A stretch of 7,669 nucleotides of DNA from an uncultured Eubacteriales bacterium (lineage in GTDB: Bacteria > Bacillota > Clostridia > Oscillospirales > CAG-272). The position numbers and the translations under genes are program-made. The DNA lies in NCBI GenBank assembly GCA_934500855.1, contig CAKSUH010000069.1, positions 1 to 7,669 on the forward strand, written 5' to 3'. The notes beneath the pieces were generated by a model. The model ran no database searches. It saw nothing but the letters and a program-made list of their open reading frames with translations, and was not told where the DNA came from. This document shows positions 1 through 5,863 of the stretch, in pieces. Numbering within the stretch: the first letter of the stretch is position 1; each line of letters opens with the position of its first letter.

Positions 1-2
1 GA

Positions 3-77
3 AAGGTTGTCATCTTCGGCGGCGGACTTGGTGTTCCGTACTTCTCAACCGATACAACGGCTGTTCTGCGCGCGGCG
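3..77 (+). pseudogene. pyrH: Inverted internal fragment of UMP kinase (pyrH)
   Basis: Read on the plus strand from base 3, the sequence encodes KVVIFGGGLGVPYFSTDTTA followed by VLRAA. This matches the conserved nucleotide-binding segment in the middle of bacterial UMP kinases (family pattern VVIF-x-G-G-x-G-x-PYFSTDT-x-A-x-LRA, around residues 130-150 of a ~240-residue enzyme). The frame is open from the window edge. After the LRAA codons the match stops and the bases become the reverse complement of the 5' end of the same gene. The fragment therefore lies head-to-head with the pyrH start on the minus strand, and about 100 codons are missing between the two parts. The switch lies in a GC-alternating stretch at about 68-77. 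The family match is what I see directly. That the join is an amplification or assembly chimera is inference. Confidence 0.75.
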
Positions 78-181
78 ACCTGTGCGGTAAAATCAAAGTT
101 CAGAATTCCGTCGGCTCCCGCTGCCAACGCCTCGCCCGACAGTTTGAGCAGTACCCTGCGGTATTTCGGTTGCATATCCAT
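77..181 (-). CDS. pyrH: UMP kinase PyrH, 5' part only (broken at a fold-back junction)
   Basis: UMP kinase transfers phosphate from ATP to UMP to make UDP, the first step from UMP to all pyrimidine nucleotides. It is a cytoplasmic hexamer of the amino-acid-kinase fold. The visible product begins MDMQPKYRRVLLKLSGEALA, the family's N-terminal strand and glycine turn (consensus YKRxLLKLSGEAL), and continues to about residue 35 (ILNFDFTAQV). The start at 181 is chosen because an AAGGAG site lies 8 nt upstream; the internal ATG at 175 would also fit but with a longer spacing. The coding match ends near base 77, where the sequence flips to a plus-strand piece of the middle of the same protein. The gene has its own promoter. 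It is transcribed away from the PfkB-family kinase upstream in the same direction, and the tsf/frr neighbours common for this gene are not visible. The identity is secure; the exact end of the intact part is uncertain by a few codons. Confidence 0.85.
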
Positions 182-217
182 AAATCAAGCTCCTTCGTCT
201 ATTGTCCATTCCCTTTT

Positions 218-246
218 ATTTTACTACAAATCGTGCCGTTTGTAAA
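218..246 (-). promoter_or_regulatory. Sigma-A type promoter for pyrH
   Basis: On the minus strand, TTTACA (241-246) and TAAAAT (218-223) are separated by exactly 17 nt. This is close to the housekeeping consensus and lies 37 nt upstream of the pyrH start codon. The surrounding 115-nt gap between the PfkB-family kinase and pyrH is AT-rich and holds no other gene. I see no convincing terminator in the gap, so read-through from the upstream kinase is also possible. Confidence 0.75.
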
Positions 247-296
247 CACCTTTTTTGTAAATAAACCGAATTCACAGCACTTTTTTGCTCAAATCC

Positions 297-1229
297 TTAT
301 AGAATTTGCGTTTTCGCAAATACGCTTGCAACATCCTCCGGCTTCGGCGGCAGAGTCCCCTCTGTCATGCAGGCGGCGGTACCGAACGAAACAGCCGTGC
401 GAAGAACCGTTTCGCGGTCAAGCCCCCGCGCAGTTGCGTGCAGAACGCCTGCCAGCGTACTGTCTCCTGCGCCGATGGTAGAAACCGGATGCTCCAGCTT
501 CGGCACGGACAGAATCAGGGAATCGCGCCCGTCCGACCAGACCGCGCCGTCTCCTCCAAGGCTGATCATAACCTCCTCCGCCACGCCGCGCTTTACCAAT
601 TCCCCTGCCGCGTGTGCCGCATCCCGTGCGTTCTCAACGGGTGTACCGAGAAAAGAGACGATCTCCTGCTCGTTCGGCTTGATGAGCCACGGGTGAATCT
701 CTGCCAGATCCTCGGGGGTAAAAGAATTGGAATCCACAATCACGCGCACGCCGTTTGCGATCAGGCGGCGCAGAAAGGCGATGACATCCGCTTTCTCCAA
801 GCCCTTCGGATTTCTTCCCGCAAACGCAAGCAGGTCCCCCGCGCGGCAGGCGTCAAGTACGGACTTCTCCAGTTTCCGCAGAATCTCGGGCGTTACGCGG
901 AAGGTGTCAAGACTGATGCGCGTTTCCTTGCTGTCCGCAGGATGCAGCGTAATGTTCTCACGGATGCGTCCCGATATGCGTGTCGGCACATAGTGCAAAC
1001 CGTCGCGCTTCAGCTGTGCTTCAAACGATGCTCCGTTCTCGTCACCGAGAATGACGAACGCGGTGCTGTCTGTCCCGTTGACTTTTAACGCACGGGAAAT
1101 GTTAATTCCTTTTCCGCCTGCGTCGCAGAGGATGCTGTCAACATAGTTTTCCTTCTGCGCTTCGAAATGCGCCATCCGATAGTGCAGGTCAAACGCAGGG
1201 TTGAGTGTAATCGTGTGAATTGCTTTCAT
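297..1229 (-). CDS. pfkB: PfkB-family hexose-phosphate kinase (1-phosphofructokinase / tagatose-6-phosphate kinase type)
   Basis: This is a cytoplasmic ribokinase-superfamily kinase that most likely phosphorylates fructose 1-phosphate (FruK) or tagatose 6-phosphate (LacC) with ATP. The 310-residue product has the usual family length. It opens with ITLNPAFD (residues 7-14). It carries the first PfkB signature GGKGINISRAL (38-48), the IKPNEQE segment (183-189), and the second signature TIGAGDS (251-257), in which Asp256 is the expected catalytic base. The start is placed at 1229, the second of two nearby ATGs, because the GAAAGGA site ends 7 nt before it but only 1 nt before the ATG at 1235. 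It begins 12 nt after the YolD-like stop, and its ribosome-binding site overlaps that stop, so translational coupling is likely. No fructose PTS or DeoR-type regulator is in view, so the exact sugar substrate cannot be told. Family certain, specificity inferred. Confidence 0.9.
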   Translation of the reverse strand: MKAIHTITLNPAFDLHYRMAHFEAQKENYVDSILCDAGGKGINISRALKVNGTDSTAFVILGDENGASFEAQLKRDGLHYVPTRISGRIRENITLHPADSKETRISLDTFRVTPEILRKLEKSVLDACRAGDLLAFAGRNPKGLEKADVIAFLRRLIANGVRVIVDSNSFTPEDLAEIHPWLIKPNEQEIVSFLGTPVENARDAAHAAGELVKRGVAEEVMISLGGDGAVWSDGRDSLILSVPKLEHPVSTIGAGDSTLAGVLHATARGLDRETVLRTAVSFGTAACMTEGTLPPKPEDVASVFAKTQIL

Positions 1230-1236
1230 ATTCATT

Positions 1237-1243
1237 TCCTTTC
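1237..1243 (-). promoter_or_regulatory. Ribosome-binding site that sets the pfkB start
   Basis: GAAAGGA on the minus strand overlaps the TGA stop of the YolD-like gene (1242-1244). Its 7-nt spacing favours the ATG at 1229 over the ATG at 1235, which would leave only 1 nt. The overlap with the upstream stop suggests that terminating ribosomes re-initiate here. Confidence 0.6.
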
Positions 1244-1568
1244 AGTTGTTGTGTTCCGAAACATCCGAAATATCGTCGAAGCGGATCAGGGTCTTGACAA
1301 TGCGCAGACTGCGGGTTGCAAAATCAATATCCGACACCATACCGATCGTGGTCCTGTATGCGGTTTTGTCATAATGCGTAACGCAAACCACCATGCCGCG
1401 TCTGATGTGCGCCAGCTTTCGCGACAACACGGTCGCATCCTCTTCCGAAAGCGTCCGTCGCGGCTCCGGCTTTCTCTCCTGTTCGCGGATCAGTTCCTCA
1501 AAACCGCGCAACGCCGCAAACGGCATGAACTGCCGCGCCCGTTCGGCGTTATTACCGTTCTTCTCCAC
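1242..1568 (-). CDS. YolD-like protein
   Basis: This small 108-residue protein is recognised as YolD-like from its N-terminal ERARQFMPFAALRGFEELI pattern (residues 9-27), from a central strand-rich part (HIRRGMVVCVTHYDKTAYRTTIG, written in two parts: 54-65 and 66-76), and from its position directly after a UvrX-like Y-family polymerase. In Bacillus, yolD sits beside uvrX in the same way. Its biochemical role is not established; an accessory role to the translesion polymerase is inferred from conserved linkage only. The start is GTG, supported by a GGAGGG site 7 nt upstream that lies inside the polymerase's last codons. The gene overlaps the polymerase 3' end by 17 nt, which points to coupled translation. 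There is no signal peptide or membrane segment. Confidence in the family is good; function remains open. Confidence 0.82.
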   Translation of the reverse strand: MEKNGNNAERARQFMPFAALRGFEELIREQERKPEPRRTLSEEDATVLSRKLAHIRRGMVVCVTHYDKTAYRTTIGMVSDIDFATRSLRIVKTLIRFDDISDVSEHNN

Positions 1569-2826
1569 TGTTATGCCCTCCGATCAGCCGGTTCCGCATT
1601 TTTGCGGTCGCTTTTTCTCCCAGACTGATCCCGTGCAGAATTGCATTCTTGCCGTATTTTTTTCGGAGTCCCAACACCGTTTTCTGAAGTTCCAGTTCCC
1701 GTCTCTCTGCGTCAAGATCGGTGAACAGATCCAGCGTTGCGCAGGATTCGTCCTGCAGGTTGTTCAGTCCCGCATTGATTCTGCGGATGGGATAGTTCGG
1801 GTCTACTGTTTTGCGAAAACAATCCGCAAATGCCCGACGGATTTTCTTTGCGGAATTGGTGTAACCGTCGAGTTTTACGGTGACATTTGCCGTTCCGTGC
1901 GTATCCCGCGAATAGCCGACCGACAGACTGACGGAATCGGTGACTTTGTGCCGTTCGATCAGTTCCAGAACCAGCGGGTCCACCATTTCTTTCAGCACGG
2001 TCAGCGCATCCTCAAAGCAATAGTCCTCAAACAGAATCTGACCGTTTGAAACGGATTCGGTTTTCGCCGCATAGGCGTGAATGTCCGCAATGGTACAAGG
2101 CTCGCGCCCGTGCGCGTGGTCAATCAGATATTCCGCATTGATTCCGAATTCGCGGTAAAGCTTTGATTCTTCGCATTCCGCAACACCGCGCAGATCGAAG
2201 ATTCCCATCTTTTCAAGCCGCTTTGACATACCGCGCCCGACATTCCAGATGTCGGTCAACGGCTGATGATACCACACCGTTTGTCGAAACGCTTCTTCAT
2301 CCAGAAAGCCGATGCGGTCGATTGCGTGCTTTGCCGTAATGTCAAGCGCCACCTTTGCCAGAAAGAGATTGGTCCCGATTCCGACGGTTGCGCAGATGCC
2401 GCCCGTCTCGCGATATACCGCATCTGTCAGCATAACCGCCAATTCCCGCTCGTTCTTTCCGTACAGCTTCCGGTAGGAGGTAATGTCCAGAAAGCATTCG
2501 TCGATGGAATACACATGGATGTCCTCGGGACTGATATAACGCAGATAAACCGAATAGATACGCGCCGCATATTCCATATACAGCTTCATCCTCGGGAGCG
2601 CCGTGATATAATCGATTCCTGCGGGGATCTCGTAGATCCTGCATCGGTTCCGCACACCCATGCTTTTCAGTGCGGGAGAAACCGCCAGACAGATGGCTCC
2701 CCGCCCGCGCGCAGGATCCGCAACCACAAGCCGCGTCGTCATGGTGTCCAGTCCCCGTTCGGCACATTCCACAGAGGCGAAAAAGCTTTTGAGGTCGATG
2801 CAAAGATACATTCTGTCGTCCGTCAT
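1552..2826 (-). CDS. Y-family translesion DNA polymerase, UvrX/UmuC-like
   Basis: This is an error-prone polymerase that inserts nucleotides opposite damaged template bases. The 424-residue product matches the usual UvrX-like length. The palm begins with IDLKSFFASVE (10-20), which supplies metal-binding Asp11 and the likely steric-gate Phe16. The catalytic YSIDECFLD block (106-114) gives Asp109 and Glu110. A helix-hairpin-helix-like thumb segment (IWNVGRGMSKRLEKMGI, about 193-209) and a little-finger domain with INAGLNNL follow. TLDLF (364-368) resembles the beta-clamp-binding pattern QL(S/D)LF but lacks the leading Gln. The C-terminus has KYGKNAIL and ends near IGGHNSG, as in Gram-positive UvrX/UmuC-type enzymes. 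The start is supported by GGAGG 6 nt upstream. The gene lies 65 nt after tRNA-Leu, with a terminator between them. No promoter and no LexA-type GAAC-N4-GTTC box was seen before it. It is not a classic DinB, as judged by the C-terminus and the YolD neighbour. Confidence 0.92.
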   Translation of the reverse strand: MTDDRMYLCIDLKSFFASVECAERGLDTMTTRLVVADPARGRGAICLAVSPALKSMGVRNRCRIYEIPAGIDYITALPRMKLYMEYAARIYSVYLRYISPEDIHVYSIDECFLDITSYRKLYGKNERELAVMLTDAVYRETGGICATVGIGTNLFLAKVALDITAKHAIDRIGFLDEEAFRQTVWYHQPLTDIWNVGRGMSKRLEKMGIFDLRGVAECEESKLYREFGINAEYLIDHAHGREPCTIADIHAYAAKTESVSNGQILFEDYCFEDALTVLKEMVDPLVLELIERHKVTDSVSLSVGYSRDTHGTANVTVKLDGYTNSAKKIRRAFADCFRKTVDPNYPIRRINAGLNNLQDESCATLDLFTDLDAERRELELQKTVLGLRKKYGKNAILHGISLGEKATAKMRNRLIGGHNSGEER

Positions 2827-2839
2827 CAGACACCTCCCG

Positions 2840-2883
2840 AAAAAAAGGAAAAGCCTGCCGCCCGATAAAACTCAGGCGACAGG
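2840..2883 (-). terminator. Rho-independent terminator after tRNA-Leu
   Basis: On the minus strand a 12-bp stem (arms 2872-2883 and 2854-2865, including two G·T pairs) closes a 6-nt loop at 2866-2871. It is followed by TTTT, CC and seven T residues. It fills the 65-nt gap between the tRNA 3' end and the polymerase start. The polymerase ribosome-binding site begins only a few bases after the T-run, so polymerase mRNA from the upstream promoter would have to read through this structure. Confidence 0.8.
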
Positions 2884-2891
2884 TTTCGCTT

Positions 2892-2978
2892 TGGTGCCGG
2901 TAGTCGGGGTCGAACCGACACGGTATCGCTACCACTGGATTTTGAGTCCAGCACGTCTGCCAATTCCATCATACCGGC
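2892..2978 (-). tRNA. tRNA-Leu, anticodon CAA
   Basis: The minus strand folds into a complete class II tRNA. The 7-bp acceptor stem pairs GCCGGTA with TACCGGC, with discriminator A and an encoded CCA (2894-2892). The anticodon stem CTGGA/TCCAG encloses the loop CTCAAAA, giving anticodon CAA, which reads TTG leucine codons. A long variable arm pairs GGTA with TACC around GCGA. The T-arm is GTCGG-TTCGACC-CCGAC. The total is 87 nt including CCA. A strong promoter lies just upstream and a terminator just downstream, so this is probably a single-tRNA transcription unit. Confidence 0.97.
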
Positions 2979-2991
2979 GGGCAACGGATAT

Positions 2992-3020
2992 ATTATATCA
3001 CATCCCGCCGTAAAAATCAA
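2992..3020 (-). promoter_or_regulatory. Sigma-A type promoter for tRNA-Leu
   Basis: TTGATT (3015-3020) and a perfect TATAAT (2992-2997) are spaced by 17 nt on the minus strand. The expected transcription start is about 7 nt before the mature tRNA 5' end. The promoter lies in the 67-nt gap between glpK and the tRNA, 25 nt past the glpK stop. Confidence 0.85.
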
Positions 3021-3045
3021 GGGCTTTTTTCAATTTTCCGCAAAA

Positions 3046-4536
3046 TTATTCCACCCATGCACGGGAGCGTTCTACCGCCTTATGCCAACCGGCAAGCTTT
3101 TCGGAACGCTCCTCCCCGCTCATTTCGGAGACAAAGCGTCTGTCCGCTTTCCAAACCGATTTCAGCTCCGAAAGCTCCCTGTAGTATCCGACCGCCAGCG
3201 CCGCAAGGCTTGCGGCACCCCATGCGGTTGTTTCCACACACTGCGGGCGTGAAAGCGGAACGCCGAGAATGTCGCTTTGAAATTGCAGAAGAAAATCATT
3301 TGCCGATGCTCCGCCGTCCACGCGAATGCTTCCGATGGGTGCCGCAGCATCCCGCTGCATGGATTCAAGGACATCCGCCGTCTGATACGCCATGGATTCC
3401 AAAGCCGCCCGCACGATGTGATCGGCGGTCACGGCACGGGTCAACCCTTGGATTGAACCGCGCGCAAACGGGTCCCAGTACGGTGCACCGAGTCCGACGA
3501 AAGCGGGAACCAGATAAACGCCCGCACTGTCGGGGACGGATCTTGCCATGGCTTCGGTTTCACTCGCTTTTTCAAACAGACGCAGTCCGTCCCGCAGCCA
3601 CTGAATGACTGCGCCGCAGACAAAGACCGAGCCTTCCAACACATAGGTCGTGCGGTTGCCGATCTGCCAGCCGACCGTTGTCAGAAGTCCCGAGCGGGAA
3701 TCAACTGGATTGGTTCCCGTATTCATCAGCAAAAATCCGCCCGTTCCGTAGGTATTTTTGACATCTCCCGTTTCAAAACAGCCCTGACCGAACAGCGCTG
3801 CCTGTTGGTCCCCCGCAACCCCCGCAATCGGGATCCGCTCTCCGAATAAATGTTCGGAAGTGTATTCGAACATTCCGGACGATGGCTTGACTTCCGGCAG
3901 AATGGCTTTCGGAATTCCGAACAGATCAAGCAGATCGCTGTCCCACTGCAGGGTATGGATGTTGAAAAGCATGGTGCGTGCGGCGTTGGAGGGATCGGTG
4001 GCATGAATCTTTCCTCCGGTCAGATTCCAAATGAGCCAGCTGTCAACCGTACCGAAGCAAAGCTCCCCCGCTTCCGCGCGACGGCGTGCGTCCGGAATAT
4101 TTTCAAGAATCCATTGCAGCTTGGTTGCGGAAAAATAAGGGTCTGCAATCAGTCCCGTTTTTTCGTGCAGCATCGGTTCAAGACCTTGTCGCTTCAGCGT
4201 TTCACAACGCTCTGCGGTTCTCCTGCATTGCCAGACGATTGCCGGACAGATCGGTTTTCCCGTATCGCGGTCCCAGACAACGACCGTTTCCCTCTGGTTG
4301 GTGATTCCGATCGCCGCGATCTCGTCCGCACCGATACCCGCGCGGAGCATGGCTTCCACCGCAACACCCATTTGCGAAGCAAGAATCTCGGTTGCATCCT
4401 GCTCCACCCAGCCGTCCCGCGGATAGAACTGTCGGAATTCGCGATTGACCCGCGACAGCACCGTCCCGTGCCGATCAAACAGAATGCAACGCGAGCTTGT
4501 TGTTCCCTGATCGAGTGCCAGTAAATAGGGTTTCAT
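3046..4536 (-). CDS. glpK: Glycerol kinase
   Basis: GlpK converts glycerol and ATP to sn-glycerol 3-phosphate, trapping glycerol in the cytoplasm. The 496-residue protein is full length for the FGGY family. The ATPase-fold phosphate loop DQGTTSSR is at 9-16. ITNQRET (78-84) holds the expected glycerol ligands Arg82 and Glu83. [11 protein letters not shown] (241-251) holds the expected catalytic Asp243. [13 protein letters not shown] (348-360) is the second FGGY signature, and the C-terminal nucleotide-site segment is DGGASANDF (407-415). His229 in EHLFGE lies where Gram-positive GlpK proteins carry the histidine phosphorylated by PTS HPr; I infer the same control here. The start is fixed by GGAGG 7 nt upstream. 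It has its own strong promoter. The usual partners glpF and glpD/glpO are not in this window, and no clear terminator follows the gene. Confidence 0.97.
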   Translation of the reverse strand: MKPYLLALDQGTTSSRCILFDRHGTVLSRVNREFRQFYPRDGWVEQDATEILASQMGVAVEAMLRAGIGADEIAAIGITNQRETVVVWDRDTGKPICPAIVWQCRRTAERCETLKRQGLEPMLHEKTGLIADPYFSATKLQWILENIPDARRRAEAGELCFGTVDSWLIWNLTGGKIHATDPSNAARTMLFNIHTLQWDSDLLDLFGIPKAILPEVKPSSGMFEYTSEHLFGERIPIAGVAGDQQAALFGQGCFETGDVKNTYGTGGFLLMNTGTNPVDSRSGLLTTVGWQIGNRTTYVLEGSVFVCGAVIQWLRDGLRLFEKASETEAMARSVPDSAGVYLVPAFVGLGAPYWDPFARGSIQGLTRAVTADHIVRAALESMAYQTADVLESMQRDAAAPIGSIRVDGGASANDFLLQFQSDILGVPLSRPQCVETTAWGAASLAALAVGYYRELSELKSVWKADRRFVSEMSGEERSEKLAGWHKAVERSRAWVE

Positions 4537-4566
4537 AGCAAAACCTCCGGATCATATTCTGCCTTT

Positions 4567-4595
4567 ATTGTAGCACAGCTTTTGTGATTTGTCAA
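4567..4595 (-). promoter_or_regulatory. Sigma-A type promoter for glpK
   Basis: A perfect TTGACA (4590-4595) and TACAAT (4567-4572) are separated by 17 nt on the minus strand, ending 30 nt before the glpK start codon. The -35 element begins 4 nt after the stop of the upstream unrecognised gene. No catabolite-response element was seen around it. Confidence 0.85.
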
Positions 4596-4599
4596 GCAG

Positions 4600-5271
4600 T
4601 CAGATTCTTTCGATTGTCCGTTTTACGCCGCCGATGGCGGTATTCAGTTCTCCGACCAAGTCCAGAAACGGTCCCGCCTGCATGGCTTTTCCGCCGTTTC
4701 TCATGTCCGACAGCAACATGGAACGCTCACAGTACGCAGGTACCGTTTCCCGCATAAGAACGCGCAAGCAATCCCGAAGGCGTTCGGCGCGCCCTTTTTC
4801 CCGCGTCTGTCTGTCCCGTATCTCCCGGAGCCGACCGAGCAGAGCGCCTGCTTCGGCAGTTATATCAGGATCGGGATGTACGCCTTGCGACAGTCGGAGA
4901 AGCGCCCATTCGGTATAGCCGTCAAAAGTCTTTCCGTCGGATTTTTGCGGGGAAAGGTTCTCCAACCGTCCGATTCCCTCCCGCAAAACCGTTTGCAGGT
5001 CACAATATTTCTCATAAAACCCGCTGTTGTTCCGCAAATGACCGAACACATCGGTTGTTCCGCGATTCTCCGTAAGAAATCGGGCAATTTCCCGCTCAAG
5101 TACTGACAGAACGGCGATCGCCTCCCGTCGCCCGTTCTCCGCACTCACAACGCTCGGAAGGGCTTGCGCAATATCCGACAGTCTCGCGGAAAGCGCAGTT
5201 GCCGTCATGCCGCGCAACTGCTCTTCCTTTGCGTGTTCTTCCGAAAAGCGAAAGATCTCCGATTCTTTCAT
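4600..5271 (-). CDS. Unrecognised helical cytoplasmic protein
   Basis: I do not recognise this 223-residue protein. It is rich in charged residues and Leu, Ala and Arg. It has no signal peptide or membrane segment and is predicted by eye to be mostly helical. A heptad-like, highly charged helix runs from about 140 to 173 (GRLREIRDRQTREKGRAERL at 146-165). A less helical middle (70-135) contains FGHLRNNSGFYEKY and FDGYTEWALL. The three cysteines (90, 168, 181) are not arranged as a metal site. The reading frame is supported by a strong AAGGAGG site just upstream of the ATG and by uninterrupted length. It follows the khpA terminator by 17 nt with no clear promoter of its own, and glpK follows with its own promoter. 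It is not similar by eye to YlqD, RimM or TrmD, which often follow khpA. It could be lineage-restricted. Confidence 0.75.
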   Translation of the reverse strand: MKESEIFRFSEEHAKEEQLRGMTATALSARLSDIAQALPSVVSAENGRREAIAVLSVLEREIARFLTENRGTTDVFGHLRNNSGFYEKYCDLQTVLREGIGRLENLSPQKSDGKTFDGYTEWALLRLSQGVHPDPDITAEAGALLGRLREIRDRQTREKGRAERLRDCLRVLMRETVPAYCERSMLLSDMRNGGKAMQAGPFLDLVGELNTAIGGVKRTIERI

Positions 5272-5288
5272 ATCTCCTCCTTATAACG

Positions 5289-5314
5289 AAAAAACCGAAC
5301 GGCAAGCGTCCGGT
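5289..5314 (-). terminator. Rho-independent terminator after khpA
   Basis: On the minus strand ACCGGACG (5314-5307) pairs with CGTTCGGT (5301-5294), with one G·T pair and a 5-nt loop. The stem runs directly into six T residues (5294-5289). It ends the ylxM-ffh-rpsP-khpA transcript 41 nt after the khpA stop codon and lies 17 nt before the next start codon. Confidence 0.88.
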
Positions 5315-5327
5315 CTTTTCGGCTTGG

Positions 5328-5355
5328 GGCAATACCGTGCAATTCCGGTGTTGCC
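5328..5355. repeat. 28-bp inverted repeat directly after the khpA stop
   Basis: The arms GGCAATACCG (5328-5337) and CGGTGTTGCC (5346-5355) flank an 8-nt loop. As plus-strand RNA all ten pairs form, with one U·G. As the minus-strand transcript there is one C·A mismatch. The repeat abuts the khpA stop codon (5356-5358) and precedes the true terminator, so it may protect the mRNA 3' end. It is not followed by a T-run on either strand. Confidence 0.6.
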
Positions 5356-5592
5356 TCAACGAATTTCCACATTCACTTTTTTGCCGCTGCCGGCAGATGC
5401 AGCCTTGATGACCGTGCGGATTGCCTTTGCAATCCTTCCGTGTCTGCCGATGACCATTCCGGTGTCATCCGTTGCGACCGTGAGCGTGAGCGTAATCGAA
5501 CGCTCATCCTCTTCGGTCTCAACCTTAACCTCGTTTGGATTATCGACAATCGCTTTCGCGATATCAAGCAAGGTTTCCTGTAAATTTGCCAT
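5356..5592 (-). CDS. khpA: KH-domain RNA-binding protein KhpA (YlqC)
   Basis: KhpA is a small single-KH-domain protein that binds RNA. In streptococci it partners with KhpB (EloR/Jag) and influences cell elongation and division. The 78-residue product has the usual length. It consists of one KH fold with the RNA-binding GxxG loop in VIGRHGRIAKAIRTV (47-61; Gly49-Arg-His-Gly52), followed by the closing strand KKVNVEIR. The acidic VETEEDER segment (24-31) precedes the central strand. An AGGAG site lies 9 nt before the start. It follows rpsP by 25 nt, the arrangement seen in many Bacillota, and is the last gene before a strong terminator. Confidence 0.95.
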   Translation of the reverse strand: MANLQETLLDIAKAIVDNPNEVKVETEEDERSITLTLTVATDDTGMVIGRHGRIAKAIRTVIKAASAGSGKKVNVEIR

Positions 5593-5617
5593 ACCGCGTT
5601 ACTCCTGTGGAAAGGAA

Positions 5618-5863
5618 TCAGTCAACGATTCCGCTCTTCTTCAGAAGCGCTTTAACGGTTTCGGTCGGCTGAGCGCCGTTTCCGAGCCACTTCTTTGCCT
5701 TCTCCGCGTCGATTTTGATCTCAACAGGGGTGGTCAGCGGATTGTAGGTACCGATCGTGTCGATGAAGCGACCGTCTCTGGGCGAACGGCTGTCCGCGAT
5801 GATAACGCGATAGAACGGAGCCTTCTTTGCGCCCATTCTGGTAAGTCTCATTTTTACTGCCAT
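5618..5863 (-). CDS. rpsP: 30S ribosomal protein S16
   Basis: S16 is a structural protein of the small ribosomal subunit that binds 16S rRNA during assembly. The 81-residue product has the typical length. It shows the conserved N-terminus [19 protein letters not shown], the [13 protein letters not shown] segment (23-35), the IGTYNP turn (37-42), and the C-terminal [14 protein letters not shown] helix (63-76). GGAGG lies 8 nt upstream of the ATG. It sits 54 nt after ffh and 25 nt before khpA, matching the conserved Bacillota order. A weak promoter-like pair precedes it but is not convincing. Confidence 0.98.
   Translation of the reverse strand: MAVKMRLTRMGAKKAPFYRVIIADSRSPRDGRFIDTIGTYNPLTTPVEIKIDAEKAKKWLGNGAQPTETVKALLKKSGIVD

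Noticed and set aside
305..320. TTTGCG/CGCAAA hairpin as a terminator for the PfkB-family gene
   Set aside because: It lies inside the last codons of the gene and no T-run follows on the minus strand.
306..1088. 260-aa plus-strand open frame opposite the PfkB-family gene
   Set aside because: It is antisense to a clearly conserved kinase, has no family features, and reflects GC-rich codon structure. Other long plus-strand frames at 1393-2049, 3850-4524 and 6101-6823 are rejected for the same reason.
2892..2920. tRNA-Leu 3' end as an integration site for a mobile element carrying the polymerase and YolD genes
   Set aside because: UvrX-YolD pairs can be mobile and tRNA ends are common attachment sites, but I saw no integrase gene, no repeat of the tRNA 3' end, and no clear change in base composition.
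2660..3020. Open frames covering the tRNA (64 aa on minus, 117 aa on plus)
   Set aside because: They translate tRNA-Leu itself; peptides such as MMELADVLDSKSSGSD and VVGVEPTRYRYHWI are well-known artefacts of reading tRNA-Leu genes.
3032..3047. AATTTT/AAAATT inverted repeat after glpK as a terminator
   Set aside because: The stem is only A-T pairs with a GC loop and is not followed by a T-run, so it is too weak to call.
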